Positions 9,375-20,755 of a stretch of DNA of 64,000 nt are shown piece after piece. The stretch's first letter is position 1, and the number at the start of each line of letters is the position of its first letter. Source of the stretch: Phaeovulum sp. (GTDB lineage Bacteria; Pseudomonadota; Alphaproteobacteria; Rhodobacterales; Rhodobacteraceae); contig NZ_JAUXPI010000047.1 in the NCBI RefSeq assembly GCF_030684035.1, positions 1 to 64,000 on the forward strand, given 5' to 3'. Under the pieces are notes generated by a model. It did no database searches. It was not told the origin of the DNA and saw only the letters and a program-made list of their open reading frames with translations. The translations under genes were made by a program, and so were the position numbers.

Positions 9375-10259
9375 TCAGCCCCCGATCGCCTTCAGCACCG
9401 CTTCCCCAAGCCCCGCCGGGCTGTCGGCAACCACGATCCCGGCGCGGCGCATTGCTTCGATCTTCGATTCCGCATCGCCCTTGCCGCCCGAGACGATGGC
9501 ACCCGCATGGCCCATGCGGCGGCCTTTGGGCGCGGTGCGACCGGCAATGAAACCGGCGGTCGGCTTCCAGCGGCCACGCTTTTTCTCATCGGCCAGAAAC
9601 TGCGCCGCGTCCTCTTCGGCGGCACCGCCGATTTCGCCGATCATGATGATCGAGGTGGTCTCGGGGTCGGCGAGGAACATCTCCAGAATGTCGAGGTGCT
9701 CGGTGCCCTTGATCGGGTCGCCGCCGATGCCCACTGCGGTCGATTGGCCAAGCCCGAGGTCCGAGGTCTGCTTTACCGCCTCATAGGTCAGCGTGCCCGA
9801 GCGGCTGACAACTCCGCAAGTGCCGCGACGGTGGATGTGGCCCGGCATGATGCCGATCTTGCAGGCGTTGGGGGTGATCACGCCGGGGCAGTTCGGCCCG
9901 ATCAGGCGCGACTTGGAACCTTCCAGCGCGCGCTTCACCTTCATCATATCCAACACCGGAATGCCTTCGGTGATGCAGACGATCAGCTCCATCTCGGCGT
10001 CGATCGCCTCAAGGATGCTGTCGGCGGCAAACGGCGGAGGCACATAGATCGCGGTGGCGTTGGCACCGGTGACGGCGCGCGCCTCGTGCACCGAGTTGAA
10101 CACGGGCAGGTTGAGGTGCAGCGTGCCGCCCTTGCCCGGCGTCACGCCGCCGACCATCTTGGTGCCATAGGCGATGGCCTGTTCGGAGTGGAAGGTGCCC
10201 TGAGAGCCGGTGAAGCCCTGGCAGATGACGCGGGTGGTTTCGTTGACGAGAATGGCCAT
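9375..10259 (-). CDS. sucD: succinyl-CoA synthetase alpha subunit
   Basis: The 294-aa subunit carries the phosphohistidine of the ligase that interconverts succinyl-CoA and succinate with nucleotide triphosphate formation. It shows the CoA-binding start ([19 protein letters not shown]), the [11 protein letters not shown] segment, and the active-site histidine in [13 protein letters not shown] at about His251. Length is typical. It is separated from sucC by an unexpected 165-aa ORF, whereas the two subunit genes normally touch. Confidence 0.97.
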   Translation of the reverse strand: MAILVNETTRVICQGFTGSQGTFHSEQAIAYGTKMVGGVTPGKGGTLHLNLPVFNSVHEARAVTGANATAIYVPPPFAADSILEAIDAEMELIVCITEGIPVLDMMKVKRALEGSKSRLIGPNCPGVITPNACKIGIMPGHIHRRGTCGVVSRSGTLTYEAVKQTSDLGLGQSTAVGIGGDPIKGTEHLDILEMFLADPETTSIIMIGEIGGAAEEDAAQFLADEKKRGRWKPTAGFIAGRTAPKGRRMGHAGAIVSGGKGDAESKIEAMRRAGIVVADSPAGLGEAVLKAIGG

Positions 10260-10268
10260 GGGGCCTCC

Positions 10269-10766
10269 TTACTTCGCGGTGCCGGCCATTTGATTGAGCA
10301 CGGAACCGATGAACGATGCTGCGATTGCTCCAATGGGTAGTTTCACTTCCCCTTGGTCTGATTTGGCAGTTAGGCTGCCTGCGAATTTTGGTTTACGTCC
10401 GCTGCTTTGGTAGGGGTTCCCTTCAAGGTCCGGCGTCTCCCATACCAATGTCAGGCTTTCGGCGTGGATGATTATCCCGAAGGCGTCCCACAGGTTGCCG
10501 TTTGGAGGCGCTTTGCTAGAGGGAGGCCAAAGTGGATCACTGCCGATTGTCGCGGACTTTAGCTGGCGCCGCTCCATAACGCGACGACCGTGAAATGCCA
10601 GTTCAAGCAGGTCGGCGAGAACTTGTTCGTCCACGAGTTTCGCAAAGGCACGGTCGGAGGGAAGAACTGCACAGCAGGCGAGGCAGAGCCGAACAGCACA
10701 TTCTTGAGCAATTCGCCCACTGTGATCCTCAAGCCAATCCTTCGCTGCAATTTCCACGGCAGGCAC
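10269..10766 (-). CDS. unknown protein inserted between sucC and sucD
   Basis: The 165-aa frame starts with GTG four bases after the sucC stop and ends 9 bp before sucD, so it is read within the suc transcript. The N-terminal half has several cysteines ([15 protein letters not shown]) in an amphipathic, Leu-rich stretch; the C-terminal half is polar and ends in a short hydrophobic segment. No family is recognised and no signal peptide is visible. It is noticeably more AT-rich than sucC and sucD, with less biased third positions, so horizontal acquisition is plausible. Tight spacing without disruption of either neighbour argues that it is a real gene. Confidence 0.65.
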   Translation of the reverse strand: MPAVEIAAKDWLEDHSGRIAQECAVRLCLACCAVLPSDRAFAKLVDEQVLADLLELAFHGRRVMERRQLKSATIGSDPLWPPSSKAPPNGNLWDAFGIIIHAESLTLVWETPDLEGNPYQSSGRKPKFAGSLTAKSDQGEVKLPIGAIAASFIGSVLNQMAGTAK

Positions 10767-10770
10767 CTGC

Positions 10771-11964
10771 TTACCCCCTTACCGCCTTCACAATCTTCTG
10801 CGCTGCATCGGCGAGGTTATCCCCTGCGATCACATTGAGCCCCGAGCCCCGGATGATGTCCTTGCCCAGCTCCACGTTGGTGCCTTCCAGCCGCACCACC
10901 AGCGGCACTTGCAGGCCGACCTCTTTGACCGCCGAAATCACGCCCTCGGCGATGATGTCGCAGCGCATGATGCCGCCGAAAATGTTGACGAGGATGCCTT
11001 TGACGTTGGGGTCGGAGGTGATGATCTTGAACGCCTCGGTGACCTTTTCCTTGCTGGCACCGCCGCCCACGTCGAGGAAGTTGGCGGGCTCGGAGCCGTA
11101 GAGCTTGATGATGTCCATCGTCGCCATGGCAAGGCCCGCGCCGTTCACCATGCAGCCGATCTCGCCATCAAGCGCGATGTAGTTCAGGTCGAACTTGGAG
11201 GCGGCGAGTTCCTTCGGGTCTTCCTCGGTCTCGTCACGCAACGCCAGAATGTCCTGCTGGCGGTATAGCGCGTTATTGTCGAAACCCATCTTGGCATCGA
11301 GGCATTTGAGATTGCCCTCGGGGGTGACGATCAGCGGGTTGATCTCCAGCATCTCCATGTCCTTTTCGACAAAGCAGCGGTAGAGATTGCGGATCAGCGC
11401 CACGCATTGCTTGACCTGCGCGCCCTCCAGCCCAAGCGCAAAGGCGACCCGGCGGCCGTGGAAATCGGAGAGACCCGAGGCCGGATCGACCGAGAACGAC
11501 AGGATCTTTTCGGGCGTCTTGGCGGCGACTTCTTCAATGTCCATGCCGCCTTCGGTGGAGACCACGAAGGAAACCCGGCTGGTGCCGCGATCAACCAGCA
11601 GCGCGAGGTAAAGTTCGCGTGCGATGTCGGAACCATCCTCGATGTAGATGCGGTTGACCTGCTTGCCCGCCGGGCCGGTCTGGTGCGTGACCAGCGTGCG
11701 CCCCAGCATCTGCTTGGTCAGCACTTCGGCCTCTTCCACCGAACGCGCCAGCCGCACGCCACCCTTCAGCCCCGCTTCGGGTTCCTTGAAGCTGCCCTTG
11801 CCGCGTCCGCCCGCGTGGATCTGTGCCTTGACCACCCAGAGCGGGCCATCAAGGCCGCCTGCTGCCGTCTTGGCATCTTCGGCACGCAAAACAACGCGCC
11901 CGTCAGAAACCGGGCAGCCGTAGCTGCGCAGCAGCGCCTTCGCCTGGTATTCGTGGATATTCAT
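10771..11964 (-). CDS. sucC: succinyl-CoA synthetase beta subunit (ADP-forming type)
   Basis: The 397-aa ATP-grasp subunit begins [16 protein letters not shown], the canonical SucC N-terminus. It contains [14 protein letters not shown] for nucleotide binding, the LEINPLIVT block, [14 protein letters not shown] and the C-terminal GGIMRCD loop that contacts the SucD histidine. Length equals the family norm. It is the first suc gene on the minus strand, about 230 bp downstream of mdh, behind a terminator and a region with two TGTGATCACA palindromes, so it probably has its own regulated promoter. Confidence 0.97.
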   Translation of the reverse strand: MNIHEYQAKALLRSYGCPVSDGRVVLRAEDAKTAAGGLDGPLWVVKAQIHAGGRGKGSFKEPEAGLKGGVRLARSVEEAEVLTKQMLGRTLVTHQTGPAGKQVNRIYIEDGSDIARELYLALLVDRGTSRVSFVVSTEGGMDIEEVAAKTPEKILSFSVDPASGLSDFHGRRVAFALGLEGAQVKQCVALIRNLYRCFVEKDMEMLEINPLIVTPEGNLKCLDAKMGFDNNALYRQQDILALRDETEEDPKELAASKFDLNYIALDGEIGCMVNGAGLAMATMDIIKLYGSEPANFLDVGGGASKEKVTEAFKIITSDPNVKGILVNIFGGIMRCDIIAEGVISAVKEVGLQVPLVVRLEGTNVELGKDIIRGSGLNVIAGDNLADAAQKIVKAVRG

Positions 11965-12072
11965 GGCCAATGTCCCGTGTGGCTGCGTTTGGCGCAGTCT
12001 CTGCCACGGAAACGGGCGCATTCAAAACGCTAAATGCCGCAAATGCGGTTGCGGTGGCGGAAATCTGAGATT

Positions 12073-12103
12073 TGTGATCACAGCATTCAATGGTGTGATC
12101 ACA
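12073..12103. promoter_or_regulatory. paired TGTGATCACA palindromes upstream of sucC
   Basis: Two perfect 10-bp palindromes TGTGATCACA lie at 12073-12082 and 12094-12103, 21 bp start to start, i.e. two helical turns on the same DNA face. They are 109-139 bp upstream of the sucC start. The identical motif occurs once upstream of sdhC. Same-face spacing suggests cooperative binding of a dimeric regulator; which protein binds is unknown. Confidence 0.65.
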
Positions 12104-12143
12104 ATAAATCACCTGTCGGGCCGGGGTAGCGATTCGAGGCCCC

Positions 12144-12182
12144 GAAAAGGAACTGGGCGCACCTGGCGGGGCGCGCCCAGTT
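12144..12182 (-). terminator. rho-independent terminator after mdh
   Basis: Reading the minus strand past the mdh stop, AACTGGGCGC and GCGCCCAGTT form a 10-bp stem around a GC-rich loop, followed by CCTTTT. It separates the mdh transcript from the sucC promoter region. Confidence 0.75.
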
Positions 12183-12198
12183 GTGGATTGTTACAGGT

Positions 12199-14055
<1,857 letters not shown>

Positions 14056-14058
14056 GGT

Positions 14059-14364
14059 TCAGGCCCCGCTGCCGGGTATTACCGAAAGCGCCTCATAGGC
14101 CTCGCCTGCGACCAGAAGGCAGGTCAGCCCGGAGGCCAGCGTGAGCGTGATGGTCCAGCTGCCGGTTTCTTCCGAGGCGAACAGTTCGACCAGTGCCTGG
14201 TTCGAGGCAAGCCCTGCCGCACGGCGGCTTTCGCCGTAGCGCATTGCCAGTTCCGCAAGGACCTGCGCGCGCGGCCCGCAACTGGTGGCCTCGGCATGCA
14301 CCTGTGGCGCGGCAAGTATGAGCGCGCCAAATCCGAGCGCGGCGAGAAGCGTTTTTTGTGACAT
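14059..14364 (-). CDS. small secreted hypothetical protein
   Basis: The 101-aa product has a classical signal peptide (MSQKTLLAALGFGALILAA, cleavage likely after VHA). The mature ~75-aa domain contains two cysteines (TSCGPRAQ and GLTCLLVAG) that could form a disulfide. The TLTLASGLTCLLVAGEAYE end is typical of small periplasmic proteins in this family of bacteria; I know no function for it. It stands alone, convergent with the TauE gene and divergent from mcl2. Confidence 0.8.
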   Translation of the reverse strand: MSQKTLLAALGFGALILAAPQVHAEATSCGPRAQVLAELAMRYGESRRAAGLASNQALVELFASEETGSWTITLTLASGLTCLLVAGEAYEALSVIPGSGA

Positions 14365-14544
14365 GGGGCACCTTTGCGATGGGCAGATTTCTGCCTAGGC
14401 TGCGCGGGCACTGGCAAAGCCGGGTAAAGCGGGCGCGCGTTCCTGCTCTGCCCCAGCGGAAATTCTGCGCTGCGGCAAATCCGGGCTTGCCGAATATGCC
14501 GAAAATGTGGTCCTTGGCGAAAGATTGTTGCGAGGGAGAGAATC

Positions 14545-15402
14545 ATGGACTCGGCTGCGCGCCCCTACCGCTCGGTGCTCTACATTCCCGGATCGAAAGG
14601 GCGTGCGCTGGAAAAGGCGCGTGATCTGGCGGCGGATGCGATCATTTTCGACCTTGAAGACGCGGTAGCACCGGAAGAAAAGCCCGCCGCGCGAGCGCTG
14701 TTGCGCGAGGTTCTTGCCAGCACGGATTTCGGGCCGCGCGCCCGCATCGTGCGGGTGAACGGGCTTGATACGCCCTGGGGTGCCGACGACATTGCGGCCT
14801 TTGCGGGCACAGATATCGACGCGCTGCTGATTCCCAAGGTTTCCTCGGCGGCCGATGTGCAGGCGGTGGCGGGCCGCATTGCCGGGTTGCCGCTCTGGGC
14901 GATGATGGAGACCGCGCTGGGCATGCTGAACGCTGCCGAGATTGCCGCGCACCCGCGCCTCTGCGGCATGGTGATGGGCACCAACGATCTGGCGAAGGAG
15001 CTTGGCAGCCGCTTTCGCGCCGACCGCTTACCGCTCATCGCCGGGCTTGGTCTTTGTCTGCTGGCCGCCAAGGCGCATGGGCTGACCATTGTCGATGGCG
15101 TCTACAACGCCTTCAAGGACGAGGAAGGTCTGCGCGCCGAATGTGCGCAGGGCCGCGACATGGGTTTTGACGGCAAGACCCTGATCCACCCGGCGCAGCT
15201 GGCCATTGCCAATGCCGCTTTTGCCCCCTCGGAGGCAGAGCTTGACCTCGCCCGCCGTCAGATCGCCGCTTTTGATGCGGCAATGACGGCAGGGCAGGGC
15301 GTTGCGGTTGTGGATGGAAAGATTGTCGAAAACCTGCATATCGTCACCGCGCGGCAGGTGCTGGCGAAAGCCGGGGCGATTGCCGCATTGAACGCAAACT
15401 GA
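14545..15402 (+). CDS. mcl2: (3S)-malyl-CoA thioesterase (CitE/HpcH superfamily)
   Basis: The 285-aa HpcH/HpaI TIM-barrel protein begins PYRSVLYIPGSKGRALEKA and has the Mg-binding acid DLEDAVAPEEK near residue 40, the METALGML segment and the DGKTLIHPAQ block seen in CoA-ester lyases. Two homologues exist in Rhodobacter: Mcl1 (malyl-CoA lyase, about 318 aa) and Mcl2, the shorter malyl-CoA thioesterase that hydrolyses malyl-CoA to malate in the ethylmalonyl-CoA pathway. The length, and the position three genes upstream of mch and next to sdh, match Mcl2; family membership is certain, the exact activity inferred from context. Confidence 0.85.
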   Translation: MDSAARPYRSVLYIPGSKGRALEKARDLAADAIIFDLEDAVAPEEKPAARALLREVLASTDFGPRARIVRVNGLDTPWGADDIAAFAGTDIDALLIPKVSSAADVQAVAGRIAGLPLWAMMETALGMLNAAEIAAHPRLCGMVMGTNDLAKELGSRFRADRLPLIAGLGLCLLAAKAHGLTIVDGVYNAFKDEEGLRAECAQGRDMGFDGKTLIHPAQLAIANAAFAPSEAELDLARRQIAAFDAAMTAGQGVAVVDGKIVENLHIVTARQVLAKAGAIAALNAN

Positions 15403-15411
15403 GAGGGCGTC

Positions 15412-15963
15412 ATGGCGGTACTGCTTTTGGGTCTGTTGTTGTGGGTTGGTGCTCATCTGTTCAAACGTCTTGCCCCCAAGGCCCGCGCCAGCATGGGCGA
15501 TCGCGGCAAGGCGATGGTCGCCGGGCTGTCGATCATGGCCATCGTGCTGATGGTGCTGGGGTTCCGCAGCGCCGAGGTGGTGCAGCTTTACCATACCCCC
15601 GCCTGGGCGCTGCATGCGAACAACGCGCTGATGCTGGTGGCGATTTTTCTGCTCGGTGCCGGGTCCACCAAGGGCCTGCTGGTGGACAAGATGCGCCACC
15701 CGATGCTGGCCGGGGTTCTGGTCTGGGCAGTGTCGCATCTGATGGTGAACGGCGATCAGGCGTCGGTGGTGTTGTTCGGCGGGCTTGGGCTTTGGGCGGT
15801 GGCGGAAATGGTGCTGATCAACCGCGCCGCTGCGTGGAAACGCCCGGCAAAGGGCAGCATTTCGGGCGACGCGAAAAACCTTGCCGCGACCGTGCTGCTT
15901 TATGCGGTCATCTCCGGCATTCACTACTGGCTGGGCCACAACCCCTTTGTGGCGGTGCTCTGA
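15412..15963 (+). CDS. NnrU-family integral membrane protein
   Basis: The 183-aa protein has five to six hydrophobic helices. The motif HLFKRLAPKARASMGDRGKAM after the first helix and HPMLAGVLVWAVSHLMVNGD in the middle are typical of the NnrU/MAPEG-like family named from denitrification gene clusters of Rhodobacter. No denitrification gene is nearby, so a nitrogen role is not supported here. It sits between mcl2 (9-bp gap) and the DUF1737 gene, whose start overlaps its stop, so it travels with ethylmalonyl-CoA pathway genes. Confidence 0.85.
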   Translation: MAVLLLGLLLWVGAHLFKRLAPKARASMGDRGKAMVAGLSIMAIVLMVLGFRSAEVVQLYHTPAWALHANNALMLVAIFLLGAGSTKGLLVDKMRHPMLAGVLVWAVSHLMVNGDQASVVLFGGLGLWAVAEMVLINRAAAWKRPAKGSISGDAKNLAATVLLYAVISGIHYWLGHNPFVAVL

Positions 15964-16166
15964 TGCTGATCTACCGGCTGCTGAGCGACGACGACACGCA
16001 GGCCTTTTGCCACAAGGTTTCGCTGGCGCTGTCGAAGGGCTGGGCGCTGCATGGCAGCCCCGCCTATGCCTTTGATGCGGCGCGTGGCGTGATGCGCTGC
16101 GCGCAGGCGGTGGTGAAGGATGTGCCCACCCCCTACCACCCCGAAATGAGGCTGGGAGAGCAGTAG
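15963..16166 (+). CDS. DUF1737 domain protein
   Basis: The 67-aa product (MLIYRLLSDDDTQAFCHKV, then KGWALHGSPAYAFD) fits the short DUF1737 family, where nearly the entire protein is the domain. Its ATG overlaps the stop of the NnrU-like gene (TGATG) and its TAG is directly followed by the mch ATG, so translation is probably coupled across the three genes. Function is unknown. Confidence 0.85.
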   Translation: MLIYRLLSDDDTQAFCHKVSLALSKGWALHGSPAYAFDAARGVMRCAQAVVKDVPTPYHPEMRLGEQ

Positions 16167-17198
16167 ATGAAGACCAACCCGGGGCGCTTCTTCGAGGATT
16201 ACCGCTTGGGCGAGCTTATCCGCCATGCGGTGCCGCGGACCGTCTCGGGGGGGGAAAGGGCGCTTTATCACGCACTCTATCCTGCGCGCGGGGCGCTTTA
16301 TTCATCCGACGAGTTTGCCCGCGCCTGCGGTTTGGCGGCGGCACCGATTGATGACCTTGCCGCGTTCCATCTGGTGTTCGGCAAAACCGTGCCCGACATC
16401 AGCCTGAATGCGGTGGCGAACCTTGGCTATGCCGAGGGGCGCTGGCTGAAGCCGGTCTGGCCGGGCGATACGCTGGCCGCCGAGTCGACGGTGATCGGGC
16501 TGCGGGAGAATTCGAATGGCACTTCGGGCGTTGTCTGGGTGCGCACACGGGGGCTGAACCAGCGCGGCGAGGCGGTGCTGGAATATGTGCGCTGGGTGAT
16601 GGTCCGCAAGCGCCATGCCGATGCGCCCGCGCCGGTTTCAGTGGTGCCTGATCTGGCAAGTGCGGTGGCGGCGGCCGATCTGGTGCTTCCGGAGGGGCTT
16701 GATTTCAGCCGCTACGATTTCGCGCTGGCGGGAGAGCCGCACCGCTGGGGCGATTATGCGCCGGGCGAGCGCATCGACCATGTCGATGGCGTGACCATCG
16801 AAGAGGCCGAGCACATGATCGCGACCCGGCTCTGGCAGAACACCGCCAAGGTGCATTTCGATGCCACCCAACAGCCAGACGGGCGCAGGCTGATTTATGG
16901 CGGCCATGTCATCAGCCTGGCGCGGGCGCTTTCGTTCAACGGGCTGGCAAACGCGCAGATGATCGTGGCGCTGAACGCGGGCGTCCACGCTAACCCCTGT
17001 TTTGCGGGCGATACGGTACGGGCCTGGTCAGAGGTGCTTGACCGCGCCGAAACTGCTGCGCCGGGCGTCGGGGCGATCAGGCTGCGGCTGGTGGCGGTGA
17101 AAGACGGGGCAGCGCCTTTTGCATTTCGTGGCGAGAACGGAAAATACGCGCCCGAGGTCTTGCTCGACCTCGATTACTGGGCGCTGATGCCGACCTGA
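16167..17198 (+). CDS. mch: mesaconyl-CoA (beta-methylmalyl-CoA) hydratase
   Basis: The 343-aa protein is a double hotdog (MaoC-like) hydratase: an N-terminal hotdog around FFEDYRLGELIRH and a second with DYAPGERIDHVDGVTIEEAEH and NTAKVHFD. In the ethylmalonyl-CoA pathway it converts mesaconyl-C1-CoA to beta-methylmalyl-CoA. Length equals the characterised Rhodobacter enzyme, and the placement between mcl2 and sdhC matches my memory of that genome. It begins directly after the DUF1737 stop. A small palindrome (TGAACCGGGTTCA) overlaps its stop codon. Confidence 0.93.
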   Translation: MKTNPGRFFEDYRLGELIRHAVPRTVSGGERALYHALYPARGALYSSDEFARACGLAAAPIDDLAAFHLVFGKTVPDISLNAVANLGYAEGRWLKPVWPGDTLAAESTVIGLRENSNGTSGVVWVRTRGLNQRGEAVLEYVRWVMVRKRHADAPAPVSVVPDLASAVAAADLVLPEGLDFSRYDFALAGEPHRWGDYAPGERIDHVDGVTIEEAEHMIATRLWQNTAKVHFDATQQPDGRRLIYGGHVISLARALSFNGLANAQMIVALNAGVHANPCFAGDTVRAWSEVLDRAETAAPGVGAIRLRLVAVKDGAAPFAFRGENGKYAPEVLLDLDYWALMPT

Positions 17199-17249
17199 AC
17201 CGGGTTCACATCTGCGTGAGCGGCAGCAGCGGAGCCAGACGTGCGAATT

Positions 17250-17259
17250 TGTGATCACA
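17250..17259. promoter_or_regulatory. TGTGATCACA palindrome upstream of sdhC
   Basis: A perfect copy of the palindrome found twice upstream of sucC lies in the mch-sdhC spacer, about 160 bp before the sdhC ATG. The flanks (AATT on one side, TTTC on the other) are AT-rich compared with the surroundings, as expected for an operator. Only these three copies were seen, all at TCA operon promoters. Confidence 0.6.
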
Positions 17260-17419
17260 TTTCCCGATCAGCATGGTTTCCCCCCGGAAAAATCGCCGCA
17301 CCTGCGCGCCAGGGCGTGACTTGGCGAAAAAACGCGCTATTGAGGGTGCATCATTAGGGCAACCCCGCTGCGGAGGCATACTCCGCCTTGCGGGCGCGCA
17401 AGCGACAGAGGGACCCAAC

Positions 17420-17815
17420 ATGGCGGACGCAAACCGGATTGACCGGCCTCTTTCCCCCCATCTGACCATCTACCGCATCGTCTGGCGACCACAGATCACC
17501 TCGTTCGCCTCGATGATGCACCGCATAACCGGCAACGCACTTCCGGCGGCGTTCATCCTCGGCGTCTGGTGGCTGTTGGCCGCCGCGATGGGGCCAGAAC
17601 AATTTGCGCTGGCCGACTGGGTGCTGACCTCGTGGCTTGGCGATCTGGTCTTTGCCTTCTCGCTGCTGGCGATCTGGTATCACTTCCTCGCGGGGCTGCG
17701 ACACCTCTACTTTGATGCGGGCCGCGGGCTCGATCTCAAGACCGCCGAATTGCTCGGCTGGGCTTGTGCAATCGGCGCTCCGGTGCTGACCGCGATAACC
17801 CTGATCCTGATCTGA
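17420..17815 (+). CDS. sdhC: succinate dehydrogenase cytochrome b556 subunit
   Basis: The 131-aa membrane anchor starts MADANRIDRPLSPHLTIYR, the usual SdhC leader, followed by SFASMMHRITGNAL, whose Ser and Arg line the ubiquinone site. Three transmembrane helices follow; GLRHLYFDAGRG contains the likely haem b ligand. It anchors the SdhAB catalytic part in the cytoplasmic membrane and passes electrons to ubiquinone. The upstream spacer (17199-17419) holds one TGTGATCACA palindrome and is presumably the sdh promoter. Confidence 0.95.
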   Translation: MADANRIDRPLSPHLTIYRIVWRPQITSFASMMHRITGNALPAAFILGVWWLLAAAMGPEQFALADWVLTSWLGDLVFAFSLLAIWYHFLAGLRHLYFDAGRGLDLKTAELLGWACAIGAPVLTAITLILI

Positions 17816-17826
17816 GGGAGGCCACG

Positions 17827-18204
17827 ATGCGTTATATCACTGACCGCAAGCGCGCCGTCGGCAAAGGCTCGGCAAAGACCGGCACCGAACATTACTGGTC
17901 GATGCATGTCAGCGCCGTGGCGCTGGCATTCATGGTGCCGACCTTCCTTTACGTTTTCGGCTCGGCCCTGGGCGGCACCCGCGACGAGGTGCTTGCAACC
18001 TTCTCGCGGCCGTTCCCGGCGATTCTTACCGGGCTCGTGCTGGTTGTCGCGATGCGCCACTTTGCCAAGGGTGCAACCGTGATGATCGAGGACTATTCGC
18101 ACGGCTCGCTGCGCAAGGGGCTGGTCATGTTCGCTATCTCGCTGTCCTGGGTGATTACCGCCACGGGGCTTTACGCGCTTGCCCGCATCGCTCTGGGGAA
18201 CTGA
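17827..18204 (+). CDS. sdhD: succinate dehydrogenase membrane anchor subunit
   Basis: The 125-aa subunit has three hydrophobic helices and the conserved [13 protein letters not shown] segment, whose Asp-Tyr pair contributes to quinone binding in SdhD. Together with SdhC it binds haem b and ubiquinone. It starts 11 bp after sdhC and ends one base before the sdhA ATG, indicating tight co-expression. Confidence 0.95.
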   Translation: MRYITDRKRAVGKGSAKTGTEHYWSMHVSAVALAFMVPTFLYVFGSALGGTRDEVLATFSRPFPAILTGLVLVVAMRHFAKGATVMIEDYSHGSLRKGLVMFAISLSWVITATGLYALARIALGN

Positions 18205-18205
18205 T

Positions 18206-20011
18206 ATGGCTGCCTACGCATATGAGACGCATGAATACGACGTGGTCGTGGTGGGGGCCGGTGGTGCCGGACTGCGCGCGACGCTCGGCATGGCGGAACA
18301 GGGGCTGCGCACCGCCTGCGTGACCAAGGTGTTCCCGACCCGCAGCCACACGGTTGCAGCCCAGGGCGGGATTGCCGCAAGCCTTGGCAACATGGGCCCG
18401 GACAGCTGGCAATGGCACATGTTCGACACCGTGAAGGGCTCGGACTGGCTCGGCGACATGGACACGATGGAATATGTCGCGCGCGAAGCACCGAAGGCGG
18501 TTTACGAACTGGAACATTACGGCGTGCCGTTCAGCCGCACCGAAGACGGCAAGATCTACCAGCGCCCGTTCGGCGGCCATACCACCGAATACGGCGAAGG
18601 CGTGCCGGTGCAGCGGGTCTGCGCCGCCGCCGACCGCACCGGCCACGCCATGCTGCACACGCTTTATGGCCAGAGCCTGAAGAACAACGCTGAGTTTTTC
18701 ATCGAATATTTCGCACTCGACCTGATCATGTCGGACGATGGCAAATGCCAGGGTCTGGTGGCATGGAAGCTTGACGACGGCACGCTGCACGTCTTCAACG
18801 CGAAAATGGTGGTTCTGGCCACCGGCGGCTATGGCCGCGCCTACTTCAACTGCACCTCGGCGCATACCTGCACCGGCGACGGCGGCGGCATGGTGGCGCG
18901 CGCCGGGCTTCCGCTTCAGGATATGGAGTTTGTGCAGTTCCACCCGACAGGCATCTTTGGCCCCGGCATGCTGATTACCGAAGGCGCACGCGGCGAAGGC
19001 GGCTACCTTACCAACAGCCAGGGTGAGCGGTTCATGGAGCGCTACGCCCCGACCTTCAAGGATCTGGCCAGCCGCGACGTGGTTTCGCGCTGCATGACGC
19101 TGGAAATTCGTGAAGGCCGCGGCGTTGGCCCGAACAAGGACCATATCCACCTCAACCTTTCGCACCTGCCGCCGGAGCTTTTGGCCGAGCGGCTGCCGGG
19201 CATTTCCGAATCCGCCAAGATCTTTGCCGGTGTTGATGTGACCAAGCAGCCGATTCCGGTACTGCCGACGGTGCATTACAACATGGGCGGCGTTCCAACC
19301 AATTACTGGGGCGAGGTGCTGAACCCGACCGAGGCGGAACCCGACGCGGTGGTGCCGGGGCTGATGGCGGTGGGCGAGGCTGCCTGCGCCAGCCTGCACG
19401 GTGCCAACCGTCTTGGTGCCAACAGCTTGATCGACCTTGTGGTGCTTGGCCGCGCCGCCTCGATCCGGGCAGGCAAGGTAGTCGATGCCGCGGCCCCGAA
19501 CCCGGTGCTCAACACCGCTTCGGTCGATGCTTCGCTGGCGCGGTTCGATGCGCTGCGCCACGCCAAGGGCACGATTGCCACCGCCGATCTGCGGCTGGAA
19601 ATGCAGCGGGCGATGCAGGATAACGCCGCCGTGTTCCGCACCGAAAAAGTGCTGGCCGAGGGCGTTGAACTGATGACAGCCATTGCCGGCAAGATGAGCG
19701 ACATCAAGGTTACCGACCGCTCGCTGATCTGGAACTCGGATCTGATGGAAACGCTCGAACTGACCAACCTGATGCCGAACGCGCTGGCGACCATCACCGG
19801 TGCCGCTGCCCGCAAGGAAAGCCGGGGCGCGCATGCGCATGAGGATTACCCCGAGCGCGACGACAAGAACTGGCGCAAGCACACCATCGCGCGCGTCAAT
19901 GGCGCAAAGGTTGATCTCAGCTATCGGCCGGTGCACACCGAGCCGCTGACCTCGCTGGCAGACGGTGGCATCGACCCGAAGATGATCGCCCCGAAAAAGC
20001 GTGTCTACTGA
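18206..20011 (+). CDS. sdhA: succinate dehydrogenase flavoprotein subunit
   Basis: The 601-aa flavoprotein oxidises succinate to fumarate. FAD-binding [12 protein letters not shown] lies at residues 14-25, and the histidine carrying covalent FAD is His48 in [11 protein letters not shown]. The active-site [20 protein letters not shown] block is intact, as are [13 protein letters not shown] and the C-terminal [13 protein letters not shown]-like motif (here [15 protein letters not shown]). Length is normal. Its TGA overlaps the ATG of a DUF3052 gene, so the operon continues through two extra genes before sdhB. Confidence 0.98.
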   Translation: MAAYAYETHEYDVVVVGAGGAGLRATLGMAEQGLRTACVTKVFPTRSHTVAAQGGIAASLGNMGPDSWQWHMFDTVKGSDWLGDMDTMEYVAREAPKAVYELEHYGVPFSRTEDGKIYQRPFGGHTTEYGEGVPVQRVCAAADRTGHAMLHTLYGQSLKNNAEFFIEYFALDLIMSDDGKCQGLVAWKLDDGTLHVFNAKMVVLATGGYGRAYFNCTSAHTCTGDGGGMVARAGLPLQDMEFVQFHPTGIFGPGMLITEGARGEGGYLTNSQGERFMERYAPTFKDLASRDVVSRCMTLEIREGRGVGPNKDHIHLNLSHLPPELLAERLPGISESAKIFAGVDVTKQPIPVLPTVHYNMGGVPTNYWGEVLNPTEAEPDAVVPGLMAVGEAACASLHGANRLGANSLIDLVVLGRAASIRAGKVVDAAAPNPVLNTASVDASLARFDALRHAKGTIATADLRLEMQRAMQDNAAVFRTEKVLAEGVELMTAIAGKMSDIKVTDRSLIWNSDLMETLELTNLMPNALATITGAAARKESRGAHAHEDYPERDDKNWRKHTIARVNGAKVDLSYRPVHTEPLTSLADGGIDPKMIAPKKRVY

Positions 20012-20466
20012 TGTGTGCCGCCGGATATTCAGGCACACCCCTGCCTGACAAGCTGGGGTATCGGGACGGGCAGGCAGTCGCCTTTGCCACCCTGCCCGAG
20101 AGCCTTGCCTATCTGGCGACCTGCCGGGCGTTTCGGTCGGTCGAGCAGGTGGCAGACTGGCGCGCGCTGCCACCTGCCGCGCGCGATGCGATCCACCTGT
20201 TCACCACCAGCGCCGCGAACCTGAGCGAGGCGCTGCCCGCGCTGCGCGACGGTATCACGCCTGATGGCATGATCTGGATTTCCTGGCCCAAGAAGGCCGC
20301 CGGGATTGCGAGTGATGTCAGCGAAAACCTCATTCGTGATCGCGCCCTGGCAGATGTTCTGGTCGATGTGAAGGTCTGCGCGGTCGATGCCGTCTGGTCG
20401 GGGCTGAAGCTGGTGGTGCGCAAGCTATACCGCAGCAACCATATCAACGCAGGGGCTGCCGCATGA
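20011..20466 (+). CDS. DUF3052 family protein
   Basis: The 151-aa protein contains the family landmarks: [14 protein letters not shown] at the start, [19 protein letters not shown] in the middle, and [21 protein letters not shown] at the end. DUF3052 proteins are small, soluble and uncharacterised. Start and stop overlap sdhA and the lipoprotein gene by 1 and 4 bp, so translation is coupled inside the sdh operon. A role in SDH assembly or flavinylation would fit the location but has no direct support. Confidence 0.87.
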   Translation: MCAAGYSGTPLPDKLGYRDGQAVAFATLPESLAYLATCRAFRSVEQVADWRALPPAARDAIHLFTTSAANLSEALPALRDGITPDGMIWISWPKKAAGIASDVSENLIRDRALADVLVDVKVCAVDAVWSGLKLVVRKLYRSNHINAGAAA

Positions 20467-20753
20467 ATCGCCTTGCCCTGATCGCGCTGTTGCTGCTGGC
20501 CGCCTGCGGTCCCGTTCCGTTGCATCAGGCCGAAACCGAATGCCTCGAAGAGGCCCGTCTGGCCGCACAGCCGCGCGGCGAGGTCGGTTTCGGCGCGGGC
20601 ACCGGCGGTGCCGGCGGTTTCGCCAACATCACCATCTCGTCGGACTACCTCCTGGGGCGCGACCCCGCGGCGGTATTCGACGCCTGCGTCATCAACAAAT
20701 CCGGCCAGCGCCCGTCGCAGCCGCTCTATTCCCGCTCAGACTGGAAGGGATAA
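20463..20753 (+). CDS. small lipoprotein within the sdh operon
   Basis: The 96-aa product has a lipoprotein signal ([16 protein letters not shown], lipid cysteine in LAAC). A mature polar, Gly-rich segment ([21 protein letters not shown]) follows, with two further cysteines. It overlaps the DUF3052 gene by 4 bp and ends 2 bp before the sdhB ATG. It should be anchored to the periplasmic face of a membrane. No function is known. Confidence 0.83.
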   Translation: MNRLALIALLLLAACGPVPLHQAETECLEEARLAAQPRGEVGFGAGTGGAGGFANITISSDYLLGRDPAAVFDACVINKSGQRPSQPLYSRSDWKG

Positions 20754-20755
20754 TC

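Noticed and set aside
15412-15963. NnrU-like gene as evidence for a denitrification cluster
   Set aside because: No nir, nor or nos gene is near; family membership alone does not support nitrogen-oxide metabolism here.
17196-17208. Palindrome TGAACCGGGTTCA at the mch stop codon
   Set aside because: Only 6-bp arms and overlapping coding sequence; no T-run and no second copy, so I do not call it an operator or terminator.
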